Counted from the stretch's first letter, positions 1 through 9,803 are shown. The stretch: 64,000 nucleotides of DNA from GM7GCV1 sp965221105 (GCA_965221105.1 OZ244871.1:1798001-1862000), one strand, 5' to 3'. Numbers and translations are program-made. Notes: generated from the sequence alone by a model not told the origin.

Positions 1-697
1 TGGGATGAGCAATGCAGTCGGCATAATAATTGGCAGCTTCGGGCAAAGTCAGCTTGAGCATAACTCTCCGGTTTCGTCCCAGTTGATTGAGATGCGCGAG
101 GAGTTGATCTCTGAGCATCTCTTCTGCTTCGGCCTTTTCCGGGCTGTGGATATCGATTTCTGGTTCGATAATGGGCACCAGGCCTTCGGCCAGGATCCGA
201 TCAGCGATCAGGAACTGCTGATCAACTGCAGCACTGATGCCTGCGGAATTGGCCAGTTTGATCACCGATCGCATCTTGGTACCAAATACACCCTTGCTGA
301 CTGCTTGCTCCAAAAGTGCTGCCAGATCAGGCATTGGTTTCATGAGGTGGACCGAATCGACTTCATCGTCAAGCCCCTTGTCGACTTTAAGAAAGGGCAC
401 GACATTCTTATGCTCCCATAAAAAGCTGGAAGAGGGCAGTCCCTGAATATCGCGATTGAGGGTATTTTCAAAGAGGATTGCTCCCAGAATGCGACCGCCG
501 TCAAATGCCGGGCTGGTGACAATGCGGGTGCGCATCTGGTGCACTCGGTCAAACTTTTCATCCTCGCTATCGTAGACATCTTCATTCACCCCGTACAATC
601 GCAACACTTGTGCGGTACTGCCGCCGCTCTGGTCCAGGGCGGCAATAAAGCCATCCTGGGTAGCTACTTTCTCAAGTTGTCTGTCAAAATCACTCAT
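1..697 (-). CDS. class I fructose-bisphosphate aldolase, C-terminus cut by window edge
   Basis: The minus-strand frame starts at an ATG (697-695) and stays open to base 1, so about 232 N-terminal residues are present. The N-terminus reads MSDFDRQLEKVATQDGFIAALDQSGGS, followed by a KVDKGL segment. These fit the short bacterial class I (Schiff-base) aldolases, which cleave fructose 1,6-bisphosphate in glycolysis and run in reverse in gluconeogenesis. It lies 71 bp downstream of pgk on the same strand, the position fba holds in many epd-pgk-fba groups, although E. coli fbaA is class II. The C-terminal third, including the end of the barrel, is outside the window. Confidence 0.85.
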   Translation of the reverse strand, partial: MSDFDRQLEKVATQDGFIAALDQSGGSTAQVLRLYGVNEDVYDSEDEKFDRVHQMRTRIVTSPAFDGGRILGAILFENTLNRDIQGLPSSSFLWEHKNVVPFLKVDKGLDDEVDSVHLMKPMPDLAALLEQAVSKGVFGTKMRSVIKLANSAGISAAVDQQFLIADRILAEGLVPIIEPEIDIHSPEKAEAEEMLRDQLLAHLNQLGRNRRVMLKLTLPEAANYYADCIAHP

Positions 698-768
698 GGG
701 GATATCCAGCCTCAATACAGGATAAAGTCGCACCGGCACTACTGTGTGTCCGTGCCGGAAAATACCAT

Positions 769-1926
769 TCAGGGATCACTGCGGTGTCTCAGAATCTCCA
801 CAGCCGGCAGGGTTTTTCCTTCCACATACTCAAGGAAGGCGCCCCCGCCGGTGGAAATATAGGAAAGCCGATCAGCGATACCATATTTGTCGATAGCCGC
901 AAGCGTATCCCCGCCGCCGGCAAGGGAGAACGCGCTGCTTGAGGCAATAGCCTGAGCAAGAGCCCGGGTGCCCGCACCAAACTGGTCATGTTCGAATACG
1001 CCAACCGGACCGTTCCAGAGGATGGTCCGCGCACTGCTCACAATTCCAGTAAACCGCTGAGCGGTTTCAGGTCCTATATCCAATATCATCTCGTCTGCCT
1101 CAACTTCGGCTACAGACTTGACCACAGCTTCGGCCCCAGCGGCAATTTCTTTGGCTGTCACAACGTCTGTGGGCAGGGAGACCTCACAGAGCGACATCAG
1201 TGTCCGAGCCACGTCCAGACAGTCCGACTCGCACAGGGAGTTACCGCACGGGTAGCCAGCTGCAGCAAGAAAGGTGTTGGCGATACCACCACCAACGATC
1301 AGCTGGTCGACTCTGTGGGAGAGATTCTTGAGTACGCTGAGTTTGGTCGAGACCTTGGAGCCACCAACAATTGCCAACAGGGGTTTCGCTGGCTGGGCCA
1401 GGGCCTGCTCCAACGCATTCAACTCTGCCATCAGCAGGGGACCAGCGCAGGCCAAAGGTGCAAAGCGGGCCACGCCGTGGGTCGATGCCTGCGCACGGTG
1501 GGCTGCACCGAATGCATCCATTACAAAGATATCACACAGATCAGCATAGGCCTTGCTCAAGTCTTCATCATCAGCCTTTTCACCTGTATTGAAGCGCACA
1601 TTCTCCAATAAAACCAGATCGACCTGGGGCAGTCCGGTTTGCCAATCTGCGACCAGGGGCACTTCTCTGGAGAAGTGGTTCGACAGGTAGTCGGCAACGG
1701 GCTGGAGTGAGAATTCATCAGCATATGTTCCCTCTTCGGGCCGTCCCAGGTGCGACATCAATACCACCTGCGCACCCTTGTTCAGTGCCATTTCAATCCC
1801 CGGGATGGCTGCCCGAATCCGTGCATCAGAGGTGACAGCACCCTGAGCAATGGGCACATTAAAATCCTCGCGAATAAGAACTCTGCGACCCCGAATATCG
1901 AGGTTGTCGAGCCGATGTACCTTCAT
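769..1926 (-). CDS. pgk: phosphoglycerate kinase
   Basis: Converts 1,3-bisphosphoglycerate and ADP to 3-phosphoglycerate and ATP in the cytoplasm. The ATG at 1926 gives 385 aa, the normal family length; the longer in-frame extension upstream would run into epd and is ignored. The N-terminus carries the phosphoglycerate-binding segment RVLIREDFNVPI, then SHLGRP near residue 60, GGSKVSTKLSVL around 190-205, the interdomain LWNGPVGVFE and the C-terminal GGGDTLAA nucleotide-binding loop. It follows epd after 22 bp and precedes the aldolase, so the three are probably one transcript with tkt. Confidence 0.97.
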   Translation of the reverse strand: MKVHRLDNLDIRGRRVLIREDFNVPIAQGAVTSDARIRAAIPGIEMALNKGAQVVLMSHLGRPEEGTYADEFSLQPVADYLSNHFSREVPLVADWQTGLPQVDLVLLENVRFNTGEKADDEDLSKAYADLCDIFVMDAFGAAHRAQASTHGVARFAPLACAGPLLMAELNALEQALAQPAKPLLAIVGGSKVSTKLSVLKNLSHRVDQLIVGGGIANTFLAAAGYPCGNSLCESDCLDVARTLMSLCEVSLPTDVVTAKEIAAGAEAVVKSVAEVEADEMILDIGPETAQRFTGIVSSARTILWNGPVGVFEHDQFGAGTRALAQAIASSSAFSLAGGGDTLAAIDKYGIADRLSYISTGGGAFLEYVEGKTLPAVEILRHRSDP

Positions 1927-1948
1927 CCGTTTTCCAGAGTACATTCGT

Positions 1949-2995
1949 TCAGCATTTATCGGGATTGCCCAGAGCCTGTTGTTCTGACTGTGACAGCCAC
2001 GCCGAGGCCACATCGAGCATACGGTTTGCATAACCCCATTCGTTGTCAAACCAGACCAGAAGCTGGGCGAGCCGCCCCCCCGCGACCTGGGTTTGGTTTG
2101 CATCGACAACGCCGGATCTGGGGTCATGCACAAAATCACAGGAGGCAAGGGGCTCTTCGGTGTATCCAAGCATACCTGCATATTGATTCGATGCGGCTTC
2201 GCTTAGTAATGCATTGATCTCATCTGCATCTGCTGTTTTGGACAGATACAGCGATAGGTCAATCGCAGAAACATCCGATACAGGTACGCGAACCGCGCTG
2301 GCTGTAAAACGGCCAGTCAGCTCGGGGAGTATGCGTTCGATTCCTGCAGCGAGCCCGGTTTCGACGGGAATAAGCGATTGGAAGGCCGCGCGTGTCTTGC
2401 GCAGGTCGGTGTGGTGGTAGGCATCGATCACCGGCTGGTCATTCATAGCTGCATGCAGGGTTCGGATTTGCCCCCACTCCAGACCCAGCCCCCGGTGCAG
2501 CACCTCAATCACGGGAACAATGGCGTTGGTCGTGCAGGAAGCTGCCGAGACTATTTTCTGTTCACTGCCAAGCTGAGCGTGATTTACGCCGTAGACGACA
2601 GTCGCGTCCATATCCCGGTCTGCGGGTTGGGAAAAAAGCACCCGGGATGCCCCCGCAGCCAAATGCTCCTCGGCGGTAGCCCGGTCGCTGAAACTCCCGG
2701 TGCACTCAAATACCAGGTCGACCCCCATCGTCCCCCAGGGGAGCTTAGATACAACCTCGATGCCAGACAGCCGGATCCGTTTCCCGTTCACCTCCAGGCA
2801 GTCATCCCGTAATGACACCTGTCCGGGGAAACGTCCATGAGTGGAATCATATTTGGTCAAATGGCATAGCGTATCAAAATCCGCCAGTTCATTGATGGCA
2901 ACCAGCTTGAGTTCTGCCTGTCGCTCCGACTCTACCAGGGCTCTGAGCAGGCAGCGACCAATACGTCCAAAGCCATTAATAGCGAGCCTAGTCAC
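1949..2995 (-). CDS. epd: erythrose-4-phosphate dehydrogenase / GAPDH-family enzyme
   Basis: 348 aa. The Rossmann start is AINGFGRIGR, the catalytic cysteine lies in SCTTNAIVPVI (about residue 153), and the end carries WFDNEWGYANRML. Several segments resemble E. coli Epd more than GapA: VAINELAD after the first strand, KYDSTHGRF, AAMNDQPVIDAYH, and DFVHDPRSGVVD near the C-terminus. Epd oxidises erythrose 4-phosphate to 4-phosphoerythronate for pyridoxal phosphate synthesis. The neighbours tkt (erythrose 4-phosphate supply) and pgk match the enterobacterial arrangement. A glycolytic GAPDH role cannot be excluded from sequence alone. Confidence 0.85.
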   Translation of the reverse strand: MTRLAINGFGRIGRCLLRALVESERQAELKLVAINELADFDTLCHLTKYDSTHGRFPGQVSLRDDCLEVNGKRIRLSGIEVVSKLPWGTMGVDLVFECTGSFSDRATAEEHLAAGASRVLFSQPADRDMDATVVYGVNHAQLGSEQKIVSAASCTTNAIVPVIEVLHRGLGLEWGQIRTLHAAMNDQPVIDAYHHTDLRKTRAAFQSLIPVETGLAAGIERILPELTGRFTASAVRVPVSDVSAIDLSLYLSKTADADEINALLSEAASNQYAGMLGYTEEPLASCDFVHDPRSGVVDANQTQVAGGRLAQLLVWFDNEWGYANRMLDVASAWLSQSEQQALGNPDKC

Positions 2996-3025
2996 GGTAC
3001 CCTGCCTGAATCCTGCAGGCGCGCA

Positions 3026-5026
3026 TCAGGCCAAGCACTCCTCGGCCAGCTCAACCAGGTGTGCAGCCTGAAAGCCAAAGTGGTTCATGACATCAGGGCC
3101 TGGAGCAGATTCGCCAAAGGTGTCAATCCCGAGAACCCGACCATCCAGCCCGACAAACTTGAACCAGTAATCAGGATGAGCGGCTTCAACGGCAGCGCGG
3201 GCACACACCTCCGGAGGCAACACAGACTCGCGATAGGCAGCATCCTGATCACAAAACACTTCCGCACAGGGCATGCTTACGACCCTCGCCTGTATACCTT
3301 TGCTGTCGAGCAGGCTTGCCGCCTCAACGGCGAGTGCGACCTCCGAGCCCGTCGCAAGCAAAATAAGATCAGGTGTTCCCTCAACATCGACCAGAATGTA
3401 ACCGCCGCGCTCAATCGTCCTGAGCTGGCCCGCATCGCGTGACTGACAGACCAGTCCCTGGCGACTGAACACCAGGGCGCTGGGACCCTGTCTTCTTTGC
3501 AGTGCCGCTTTCCAGGCAACTGCCGACTCAACCGAATCACAGGGCCGCCAGGTGTGCAGGTTGGGTGTACTGCGCAGCGCAGCCAACTGCTCAACCGGCT
3601 GGTGGGTGGGTCCGTCCTCGCCAAGACCAATTGAATCATGGGTAAACACAAAAATACTTCGCTGCTTCATTAATGCGGCCATGCGAACAGCGTTTCGGCA
3701 ATACTCCATAAACATGAGGAAGGTACCGCCATAGGGCACGAAACCACCGTGAAGGGCGAGGCCGTTCATAATCGCGGCCATGCCAAATTCACGCACACCA
3801 TAATATACGTAGTTGCCGCCCGCATCTTCAGCTGATATGGCTGCGGAGCCTGACCAGATCGTCAGATTGGAGCCAGTCAGATCCGCCGATCCTCCGAGCA
3901 TCTCCGGCAGTATCGGTCCATAAGCGTTCAGAGCATTTTGCGACGCCTTGCGTGTCGCAACTTTCTCGGCTTCGCGCTGACAACTGTCTATATAGTCGTT
4001 CGCCAGGCTTTCAAACCCGTCAGGCAGATCTCCATTGATGCGGCGCAGAAACTCATCTGACTTGCCGGGATAGGCTGCCGCATAGCTGTCAAATAGGTGT
4101 TGCCATTCAGCTTCTGCCCTGGCACCTGATTCGGTTGCATCCCATTTCTGGTAGATGTCATCAGGGATCTCAAAAGCCGGGTGGGACCAATCCAGAGTTG
4201 ATCGTGCAGCCGCGACCTCATCTTCGCCAAGTGCTGACCCGTGGCAACTGCCGGTGCCCTGTTTATTGGGGGCACCGAAACCTATGATGGTCTTGCAACA
4301 CAGAAGTGATGGGCGCACCGGGTCAGCCAGAGCCGCCTCAATGCCTGCGTGGATTTCTACCGGATCATGCCCATCCACACCGCGAATGACCTGCCAGTCG
4401 TAGGATTCAAAGCGGGCAGGTGTGTCATCGGTAAACCAACCGCCGACCTCACCATCAATGGATATGTTGTTGTCATCGTAAAAGGCAATCAGCTTGCCGA
4501 GTTTCTGTGTGCCTGCCAGTGAGCAGACTTCGTGGGATATCCCCTCCATCAGGCACCCGTCCCCGAGAAACACAAAGGTGCGATGATCGACAATCTCGTG
4601 ACCCGGCCGATTGAATTGAGCTGCGAGCACCTTCTCCGCAAGTGCCATGCCGACAGCATTGGCGAGACCCTGGCCCAAAGGGCCCGTGGTTGTCTCAACA
4701 CCGGGAGCATAGCCATACTCCGGATGGCCCGGTGTTTTTGAGCCGAGCTGGCGGAAATTGCGCACCTCTGCCATCGGCAGGTCGTACCCGGACAGATGCA
4801 AAAGTGAATAGAGCAGCATGGATCCATGGCCGTTTGAGAGCACGAAGCGGTCTCTGTTGCACCAGCTCGGATTCTTCGGGTTGTGACTCAGATAGCTGTT
4901 CCAGAGTACTTCCGCGATATCGGCCATCCCCATGGGTGCGCCTGGATGCCCACTGTTGGCAGCCTGAACGGCATCCATTGAAAGCGCGCGTATGGCGTTG
5001 GCATAGTACCGGCGATCTGCAGTCAT
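3026..5026 (-). CDS. tkt: transketolase
   Basis: 666 aa, full length for the family. This thiamine-diphosphate enzyme moves two-carbon ketol units between sugar phosphates in the pentose phosphate pathway. Visible motifs are GHPGAPMGMAD near residue 25, the TPP signature GDGCLMEGISHEV followed by a DDNNISIDG metal site (about 155-190), and the pyrimidine-domain DSIGLGEDGPTHQP (about 470). It is followed after 30 bp by epd in the same direction, coupling erythrose 4-phosphate production to Epd. ATG start at 5026. Confidence 0.97.
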   Translation of the reverse strand: MTADRRYYANAIRALSMDAVQAANSGHPGAPMGMADIAEVLWNSYLSHNPKNPSWCNRDRFVLSNGHGSMLLYSLLHLSGYDLPMAEVRNFRQLGSKTPGHPEYGYAPGVETTTGPLGQGLANAVGMALAEKVLAAQFNRPGHEIVDHRTFVFLGDGCLMEGISHEVCSLAGTQKLGKLIAFYDDNNISIDGEVGGWFTDDTPARFESYDWQVIRGVDGHDPVEIHAGIEAALADPVRPSLLCCKTIIGFGAPNKQGTGSCHGSALGEDEVAAARSTLDWSHPAFEIPDDIYQKWDATESGARAEAEWQHLFDSYAAAYPGKSDEFLRRINGDLPDGFESLANDYIDSCQREAEKVATRKASQNALNAYGPILPEMLGGSADLTGSNLTIWSGSAAISAEDAGGNYVYYGVREFGMAAIMNGLALHGGFVPYGGTFLMFMEYCRNAVRMAALMKQRSIFVFTHDSIGLGEDGPTHQPVEQLAALRSTPNLHTWRPCDSVESAVAWKAALQRRQGPSALVFSRQGLVCQSRDAGQLRTIERGGYILVDVEGTPDLILLATGSEVALAVEAASLLDSKGIQARVVSMPCAEVFCDQDAAYRESVLPPEVCARAAVEAAHPDYWFKFVGLDGRVLGIDTFGESAPGPDVMNHFGFQAAHLVELAEECLA

Positions 5027-5528
5027 AATGAATAGCTCCAGAGCAGCGAAATCCTCAGTGCGGCAGAATTCCGGCAGTGTCTGGACATCAGGGGCCGCAA
5101 CCTGTTTGATTTCGGTATGAGGAAATGTGTCGTAGCAACCGAAAAAACCCTGAACGACGCGAAAATCACAAGCACTGCATTTTCACCCATGCCCAGAACA
5201 CAGTAAACCATTAAACCGTATTCTTCGCTCCTGTTCGTGCCCGCCCGAGCACACTCTGCACACTGCATAACGTGTCAGCCATATTGTGCCTGACCCTTCA
5301 AAAATGAAAAAACCCCCCGCCTGTTTATATTGCCTGATTCTGCAGTTGGTACGTATAGTCTGGAAACATCGCTTGCCACGGAGAGCCGAGTCCGACGCTT
5401 CTGCTCTGTGTGCTGTCTCACGACCCGATACAGCTGGCGGGCTTCAATCCCGGCAGCCGGGTGTGTATATCGCCGGGGAGTTAATCGCGGCAATCGGCAA
5501 GTTCTGCAGCAAACAACAGGATTCTCTT
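5027..5528. other. intergenic stretch between lipA and tkt
   Basis: About 500 bp without a gene I can support. Short frames here have no recognisable domain and poor start context. A run of A followed by CCCCCC (about 5308-5320) could be part of a minus-strand termination signal after lipA, but no convincing stem precedes it. The tkt promoter should lie in this stretch; I see no clear -35/-10 pair. Confidence 0.5.
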
Positions 5529-6527
5529 CTAGCGCGCAGCCAGCTGATCCTGAGCCAGCTGGTCCGCATGATATGAAGAGCGGACCAGGGGGCCTGAGGC
5601 AACCTGACGGAAACCGACTGAATAAGCATGGTTTTCATATTCCCTGAATTCATCAGGGTGAACATACCGTCGCACCGGAAAGTGCTCCCTGGACGGCTGC
5701 AGATACTGCCCGATGGTCAGCATGTCGATTCCATGCTCCCGCATCTGCTGAAAAACCTCTTTCATCTCCTTCATGGTTTCCCCCATGCCAACCATAAGCC
5801 CGGATTTGGTAATCACTCCCGGATTTCTGGCTTTGTACTCCGAAAGAAGCTTCAGAGACCACTGAAAATTGGCTCCTGGACGTACCTCCGGGTATAGCCT
5901 TGGGACAGTTTCGAGATTGTGGTTGAAAACGTCTGGCGGCGTTGCGCTGAGCAGCTGCAGGGCCGGTTCCATGCGGCCGCGAAAATCAGGGGTGAGAATC
6001 TCAATCCGGATAGACTCAACCCGCTGCCGAATTTCACTGATACAGCTCGCGAAGTGACCTGCACCACCGTCGCGCAAGTCATCGCGGTCGACCGATGTGA
6101 TCACCACATAACTGAGCCCCATCTCAGCAATGGCATCAGCAAGATGGCCGGGCTCATCAGCATCCAGTGGCAGTGGCTTGCCATGTCCGACATCGCAAAA
6201 CGGGCAGCGACGCGTACATATCTCGCCCATAATCATGAATGTCGCCGTGCCGCCAGAAAAACATTCCCCCAAATTCGGACAACTGGCCTCTTCACATACG
6301 GTAGCCAGTTTCCGGGAACGCAATATTGACTTGATGTGCTCAATCCTGGCGCCGTTGCCCATACGAACCCGAATCCAATCGGGTTTGCGAAGCAGTTCCG
6401 TGGTCTCCACCCTGACCGGAATCTGCTCAAACTTGGCAGCGTCACGCAACTTGACTCCGGCTTTGAGCCGATTCTTCCTGCGAGGCGGTTCTGGGTTGGT
6501 AGCGGTATCCGTGGGTGATGCAGTCAT
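5529..6527 (-). CDS. lipA: lipoyl synthase (radical SAM)
   Basis: 332 aa. Inserts two sulfurs into protein-bound octanoyl groups to make lipoyl cofactors. Two iron-sulfur sites are visible: the auxiliary-cluster motif in CEEASCPNLGEC (about residue 78-90) and the radical SAM CX3CX2C in CTRRCPFCDVGHGKP (about 105). The C-terminal RSSYHADQ carries the conserved serine that ligates the auxiliary cluster. It lies 27 bp downstream of lipB, so octanoyl transfer and sulfur insertion are co-expressed. Confidence 0.97.
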   Translation of the reverse strand: MTASPTDTATNPEPPRRKNRLKAGVKLRDAAKFEQIPVRVETTELLRKPDWIRVRMGNGARIEHIKSILRSRKLATVCEEASCPNLGECFSGGTATFMIMGEICTRRCPFCDVGHGKPLPLDADEPGHLADAIAEMGLSYVVITSVDRDDLRDGGAGHFASCISEIRQRVESIRIEILTPDFRGRMEPALQLLSATPPDVFNHNLETVPRLYPEVRPGANFQWSLKLLSEYKARNPGVITKSGLMVGMGETMKEMKEVFQQMREHGIDMLTIGQYLQPSREHFPVRRYVHPDEFREYENHAYSVGFRQVASGPLVRSSYHADQLAQDQLAAR

Positions 6528-6554
6528 TTTGAAATTGATTCCAATCCTGAAGTG

Positions 6555-7253
6555 CTACTGTTGAAAATCGTCGGGTGGGTTGCAGGTCTGAGCCTCAGCG
6601 TAGCCTAACATGCTGGAGAGCTCTTGCCGCAGCCAGGTGGCGATTTCGTTTTTCCGGGGCATGACCTCAGCGTCCAGAAGATCGGCCATCTGAGTCACTG
6701 GTACACCCAGCCCACAGGCATTGATCCCCACCCAGGGTTCCATATCCATGTGTACATTCAGGCTGAGGCCGTGATAAGTGCAGCCACGACACACGCGCAG
6801 TCCCAGCGCCGCAATCTTGGCACCTTCGACGTAGACACCTGGAGCATCCGGCCGTGACTGCGCTGCGATGCTCCAGTGCGCCAAGGTCTGTATGACAGAC
6901 TGTTCAAGGATTGTTACCAGGCTCCTGATACCCAAGCCAAGGCGTTTGATATCCAGCATCAGATACACAGTCAACTGCCCTGGGGCGTGGTACGTAACCT
7001 GACCGCCGCGGTCGGTTTCGATCACCGGAATCCCGTCAGTTCCTATCAGAAACTCCGCTCGACCAGCCTGCCCCTGGGTATAGACCGGCTCATGCTCCAG
7101 CAGCCAGATCTCATCATCGGTGTGGTCTCCGCGCTTCCGGGTAAAGTCTCTCATGGCCTGAACCACAGGTTTGTAAGGGACAGTCCCAAACTGCCTCACT
7201 ATTACGCTGGATCCTGGTGAGCTGGGCACTGACACGTCTAGACTCCACGCCAC
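6555..7253 (-). CDS. lipB: lipoyl(octanoyl) transferase
   Basis: About 232 aa. Moves octanoate from acyl carrier protein to lipoate-dependent enzymes. The family motif is clear: DRGGQVTYHAPGQLTVY around residue 80, RPDAPGVYVEGAKIAALGLR around 135, then the catalytic cysteine in GINACGL near 178. No ATG precedes the conserved region, so translation probably starts at a GTG; 7253 is the most upstream choice and two later GTG codons are also possible. Placed between a DUF493 gene and lipA, as in many gammaproteobacteria. Confidence 0.95.
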   Translation of the reverse strand: MAWSLDVSVPSSPGSSVIVRQFGTVPYKPVVQAMRDFTRKRGDHTDDEIWLLEHEPVYTQGQAGRAEFLIGTDGIPVIETDRGGQVTYHAPGQLTVYLMLDIKRLGLGIRSLVTILEQSVIQTLAHWSIAAQSRPDAPGVYVEGAKIAALGLRVCRGCTYHGLSLNVHMDMEPWVGINACGLGVPVTQMADLLDAEVMPRKNEIATWLRQELSSMLGYAEAQTCNPPDDFQQ

Positions 7254-7267
7254 TCGGGTGCCAGCCC

Positions 7268-7564
7268 CTAGAGCACCAGCTTGACCATTTTGCTGGTGCG
7301 AAGTGCATCATTGAGGTCAGACAGCTGCTGTTCACCGGTGGCAGTAATGAACACGGTTATCGATTGGAAACCACCTTTACTGGAATCCCTGATGCTCACT
7401 CGGGAGACATCAAAGCCCGGGGCATGCAGTTCCACCGTATTCAGCACATATTCGCGGAAGGCCGAACCAGCCACGCCCAGAATCTTGACCGGGTAGCCGG
7501 GACATGGAAACTCAATGCGAGGTTCCGATCGACTGCCCGAAGACGCTTCTTTTTCAGACATCAT
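7268..7564 (-). CDS. DUF493 (YbeD-like) protein
   Basis: 98 aa small cytoplasmic protein with the DUF493/UPF0250 pattern: IEFPCPGYPVKILG, GFDVSRVSIRDSSKGGFQSITVFI and a C-terminal LRTSKMVKLVL. This fold is ACT/ferredoxin-like and likely regulatory; its exact function is not known. Its start ATGATG overlaps the dacA stop TGA, so the two are translationally coupled. Either methionine (7564 or 7561) may be used. The dacA-ybeD-lipB-lipA order is a standard gammaproteobacterial arrangement. Confidence 0.9.
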   Translation of the reverse strand: MMSEKEASSGSRSEPRIEFPCPGYPVKILGVAGSAFREYVLNTVELHAPGFDVSRVSIRDSSKGGFQSITVFITATGEQQLSDLNDALRTSKMVKLVL

Positions 7565-8754
7565 AGACGGCCGAAGAGCTTCCTGGTGAACAGCCTGGTG
7601 CCATCCCAAAGACGCTGTGCAAACCCTGCCGATTCGACACTATTTTTGGTTGTCAGCACTTTTTCAAGAACGGTCTCACCCTGGTAACGGATATCCAGGG
7701 TGCCAATTTGCTGTCCGGCGACCACGGGTGCCTCGATAACCGGCGGCACTGATATATTTGCTTCGAGTAGGCTTTCGCCTCCCCGTGGAATGGTGAGGTA
7801 AATATCTTCGTCCACACCCAGCTCAACTGACTCGCTGGTGCCCTTCCATACTGGCTCGGTGGTCAGCACATCATTTTGGGTGTAAAGACGGTGTGTCATA
7901 TAGTAGCGAAATCCCCAGGAAAGCAGTTTTTGTGATTCAGTTGCCCGCGACTGTTCGCTGCGGGTTCCCATGACCACCGAGACAAGCCGCATACCATTGC
8001 GTGTGCCGGATGCCACCAGGCAGTAACCAGCTTCTTTGGTGTGTCCCGTCTTGAGTCCATCAATTGACGCGTCACGCCAGAGAAGTTGGTTCCGGTTGGG
8101 TTGGGTAATGCCGTTATAGGAAAATTCACGCTCAGCATAGATTGCGTAATGTTCAGGGTGATGCTCAATCACTGCTGTGGCGAGCTTGGCCAGATCACGC
8201 GCGGAAGTAAGGTGTGAAGCGTCTGGCAAACCCGTCGAGTTGGCGTAGTGTGTGTTCTCCATACCGAGCCGCGAAGCCTGATGGTTCATGACACCTGCAA
8301 ACGCGTATTCGTCTCCGGCAATGTGCTCGGCAAGCGCAATCGCCGCATCATTGCCAGATTGAATGATCACACCGCGAAGCAGGTCAATCACCCGTGCATC
8401 CTCGTTGGGCGGCAAAAACATGGTTGAACTACCACTCTTGGTACCACCTTTTTCCCATGCATTGACACTGACGCGAACCAGATCCTGTTCGTCCAGTCTG
8501 CCTGCGGCAATTTCCTCGGAGGCAATGTAGGTAGTCATCATCTTGGTCAGGCTGGCTGGCGGAAGCTGCTCGTCGGCGTTCCTCTCCACCAGCACGGTGC
8601 CCGTCTTGGTGTCCATGAGCAACCAGGCCTTGGCTGCTAAATCGGGTGGTGCCGGAACGAGTGGCTGTGCGATCAGTGAATGTGGTGCCAGAACCTGGTA
8701 TAGAAGGATCAGGATCAGGCCTGGGACAGACTTGGCCAAGGAGGTTATTTTCAT
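7561..8754 (-). CDS. dacA: D-alanyl-D-alanine carboxypeptidase (PBP5/6 type)
   Basis: 397 aa from the ATG at 8754, chosen because a signal peptide (KITSLAKSVPGLILILLYQVLAP) starts there. The enzyme trims pentapeptide stems of peptidoglycan in the periplasm. All three active-site motifs are present: SLTK (about residue 63), SGN (about 125) and KTG in DGLKTGHTKEAGYC (about 230). A PBP5 C-terminal beta domain follows, and the last 20 residues (AQRLWDGTRLFTRKLFGRL) form the amphipathic membrane anchor. Confidence 0.95.
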   Translation of the reverse strand: MKITSLAKSVPGLILILLYQVLAPHSLIAQPLVPAPPDLAAKAWLLMDTKTGTVLVERNADEQLPPASLTKMMTTYIASEEIAAGRLDEQDLVRVSVNAWEKGGTKSGSSTMFLPPNEDARVIDLLRGVIIQSGNDAAIALAEHIAGDEYAFAGVMNHQASRLGMENTHYANSTGLPDASHLTSARDLAKLATAVIEHHPEHYAIYAEREFSYNGITQPNRNQLLWRDASIDGLKTGHTKEAGYCLVASGTRNGMRLVSVVMGTRSEQSRATESQKLLSWGFRYYMTHRLYTQNDVLTTEPVWKGTSESVELGVDEDIYLTIPRGGESLLEANISVPPVIEAPVVAGQQIGTLDIRYQGETVLEKVLTTKNSVESAGFAQRLWDGTRLFTRKLFGRL

Positions 8755-8895
8755 AAACATCTGTTCTCTGGGTGCGGGGGAAATATCCGTCAGGGGACTG
8801 TACATGCATATTAAAGGGCAAATCGAGAGCGACAATACTACCAGCAGATTCCGTTTATCTGTATTGGAACCTGCCCGAAAAAAAAACGGAAAATC

Positions 8896-9780
8896 TCAGT
8901 CCCTCAGCTCAACCATAAAGCCTGGCACCAGCCCTGCAAATTCAAGCACCATGGAAATTGCTGCCGCCTCTGAGCGATCTATCAGGGGACCTATGAGCAC
9001 CCGGTAACTGGAATTGGAATCCCTGATGACCTCCTTCACGCGCACCGGAAACTTGGTGTAGACCTCCACTTCGTTGGCGAATCGCCTGGCAACCTCAGCG
9101 TGCGACAGGAGTGCAACCTGGTAATAACTTTTCTGCCCCGATTCGTCTGACTGGCCCAGGGGCTCGCCAAGTGGAGCACTGGCAGAGGGCGTCTGACCGG
9201 TGTTTTCCACCGACACTCGCGCAACGGTATCGCTGGATCCTATGGAGGCTGGCGCAGGCACTTGTGGATCCAGGGCAACAATGCGAACCGGTGCTGTTCC
9301 CTGCTCGGCAAAACCCAGTTTGGCTGCCGCTGCCCAGGAGAGATCAAGCACCCGATCACCGTAAAAGGGTCCGCGATCATTCACCCGCAGAATGATCGAC
9401 CGCCCATTGTTCAGGTTGGTGACTTCAACGTAGGTCGGTATTGGCAAATGCTTGTGCGCCGCGGACAAGGCGTACATATCAAAGCGTTCACCATTTGATG
9501 TCAGCCTGCCGTGAAATTTGGACCCATACCAGGACGCGAGGCCTTCTTCTACAAAGCCGTCGCTCTCAGGGAGAACGCTGTAGGTGCTCCCCAGCACGGT
9601 GTAGGGACTTATATTTCCCGCCAGTGAGCGAACCACAGGCTGGGGTACCAACTCGGGGATGCTGTCAACATCTACCGGTACAGGCGGTGCGCCATCGGCA
9701 GGTGGACGTTGACTGATCATGGATGTGCAGGCACCCAGCAACAGACACAAGCCAAGCAGAGACCACCTGGTGGAGCACAC
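8896..9780 (-). CDS. rlpA: RlpA-family lipoprotein with SPOR domain
   Basis: 294 aa. The N-terminal LLGLCLLLGACTS is a lipoprotein signal with the lipidated cysteine at about residue 18. The double-psi beta-barrel follows, with GLASWYGSKFHGRLTSNGERFD and TYVEVTNLNNGRSIILRVNDRGPF, the pattern of septal lytic transglycosylases acting on denuded glycans. The last 75 residues (YYQVALLSHAEVARRFANEV to the end) are a SPOR domain that binds septal peptidoglycan. It lies between dacA and mltB, 23 bp after the latter. Confidence 0.93.
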   Translation of the reverse strand: MCSTRWSLLGLCLLLGACTSMISQRPPADGAPPVPVDVDSIPELVPQPVVRSLAGNISPYTVLGSTYSVLPESDGFVEEGLASWYGSKFHGRLTSNGERFDMYALSAAHKHLPIPTYVEVTNLNNGRSIILRVNDRGPFYGDRVLDLSWAAAAKLGFAEQGTAPVRIVALDPQVPAPASIGSSDTVARVSVENTGQTPSASAPLGEPLGQSDESGQKSYYQVALLSHAEVARRFANEVEVYTKFPVRVKEVIRDSNSSYRVLIGPLIDRSEAAAISMVLEFAGLVPGFMVELRD

Positions 9781-9803
9781 AACAGCAGTCTCGGTGGCGC
9801 TGC

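Noticed and set aside
5275..5493. short minus-strand ORF between lipA and tkt
   Set aside because: No domain, no Shine-Dalgarno, and equally long frames occur on the other strand.
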